NCBI GenBank assembly: GCA_031289385.1
Contig: JAITPP010000281.1
Coordinates: forward strand, 1 to 6,167
Length of the DNA: 6,167 bases
Origin: Prevotellaceae bacterium
GTDB lineage: Bacteria > Bacteroidota > Bacteroidia > Bacteroidales > UBA932
Direction: 5' to 3'
Shown here: piece by piece, positions 6,164 to 6,167 of the stretch
Layout: each line of letters opens with the position of its first letter
Numbering within the stretch: the stretch's first letter is position 1
The notes under the pieces: generated by a model
Told to the model about the DNA's origin: nothing
Seen by the model: the letters and a program-made list of their open reading frames with translations, nothing else
Database searches by the model: none
Program-made: the position numbers and the translations under genes

Positions 6164-6167
6164 AGGT

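Overview
The window looks like an ordinary stretch of chromosome from an AT-rich member of Bacteroidota, probably Bacteroidales. The reasons are the Bacteroidetes-type GyrA (the GyrA-box region reads QNRGGVGAKG), signal peptides that end in ...SQ/...AQ, a near-consensus Bacteroidetes promoter (TTTA-N19-TATCTTTG), A-rich leaders without a Shine-Dalgarno sequence, and very AT-rich intergenic DNA. The genus cannot be fixed from this sequence alone.

Layout from left to right. Positions 1-395 carry no gene. They hold a 165-bp array of AATAC pentamers spaced 7-8 bp apart, then the AT-rich leader of the next gene. Positions 396-2918 (+) encode a complete DNA gyrase subunit A. After a 98-bp gap with its own promoter comes a secreted or periplasmic tetratricopeptide-repeat (TPR) protein at 3017-4327 (+), closed by a strong rho-independent terminator. 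A 365-bp gap follows between convergent genes. It holds TTG-rich degenerate repeats, two AT-rich inverted repeats and a perfectly phased 13 x 7-bp array. Positions 4693-6015 (-) encode a complete TolC-family outer-membrane efflux protein, and its last codons and stop lie inside the heptamer array. The right end (6120-6163) has two tight GC-rich hairpins that resemble a dispersed REP-like element common in Bacteroidetes.

The three genes do not form one pathway. GyrA supercoils DNA in the cytoplasm; the TPR protein acts beyond the inner membrane in an unknown role; the TolC homologue is the outer-membrane exit duct of an efflux or secretion pump whose other parts are not in the window.

I found no defence, mobile or otherwise novel gene system. 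The unusual content is all in the non-coding DNA: three unrelated short-unit arrays, two of which clearly share a spacing of about 7 bp, plus the REP-like hairpin pair.
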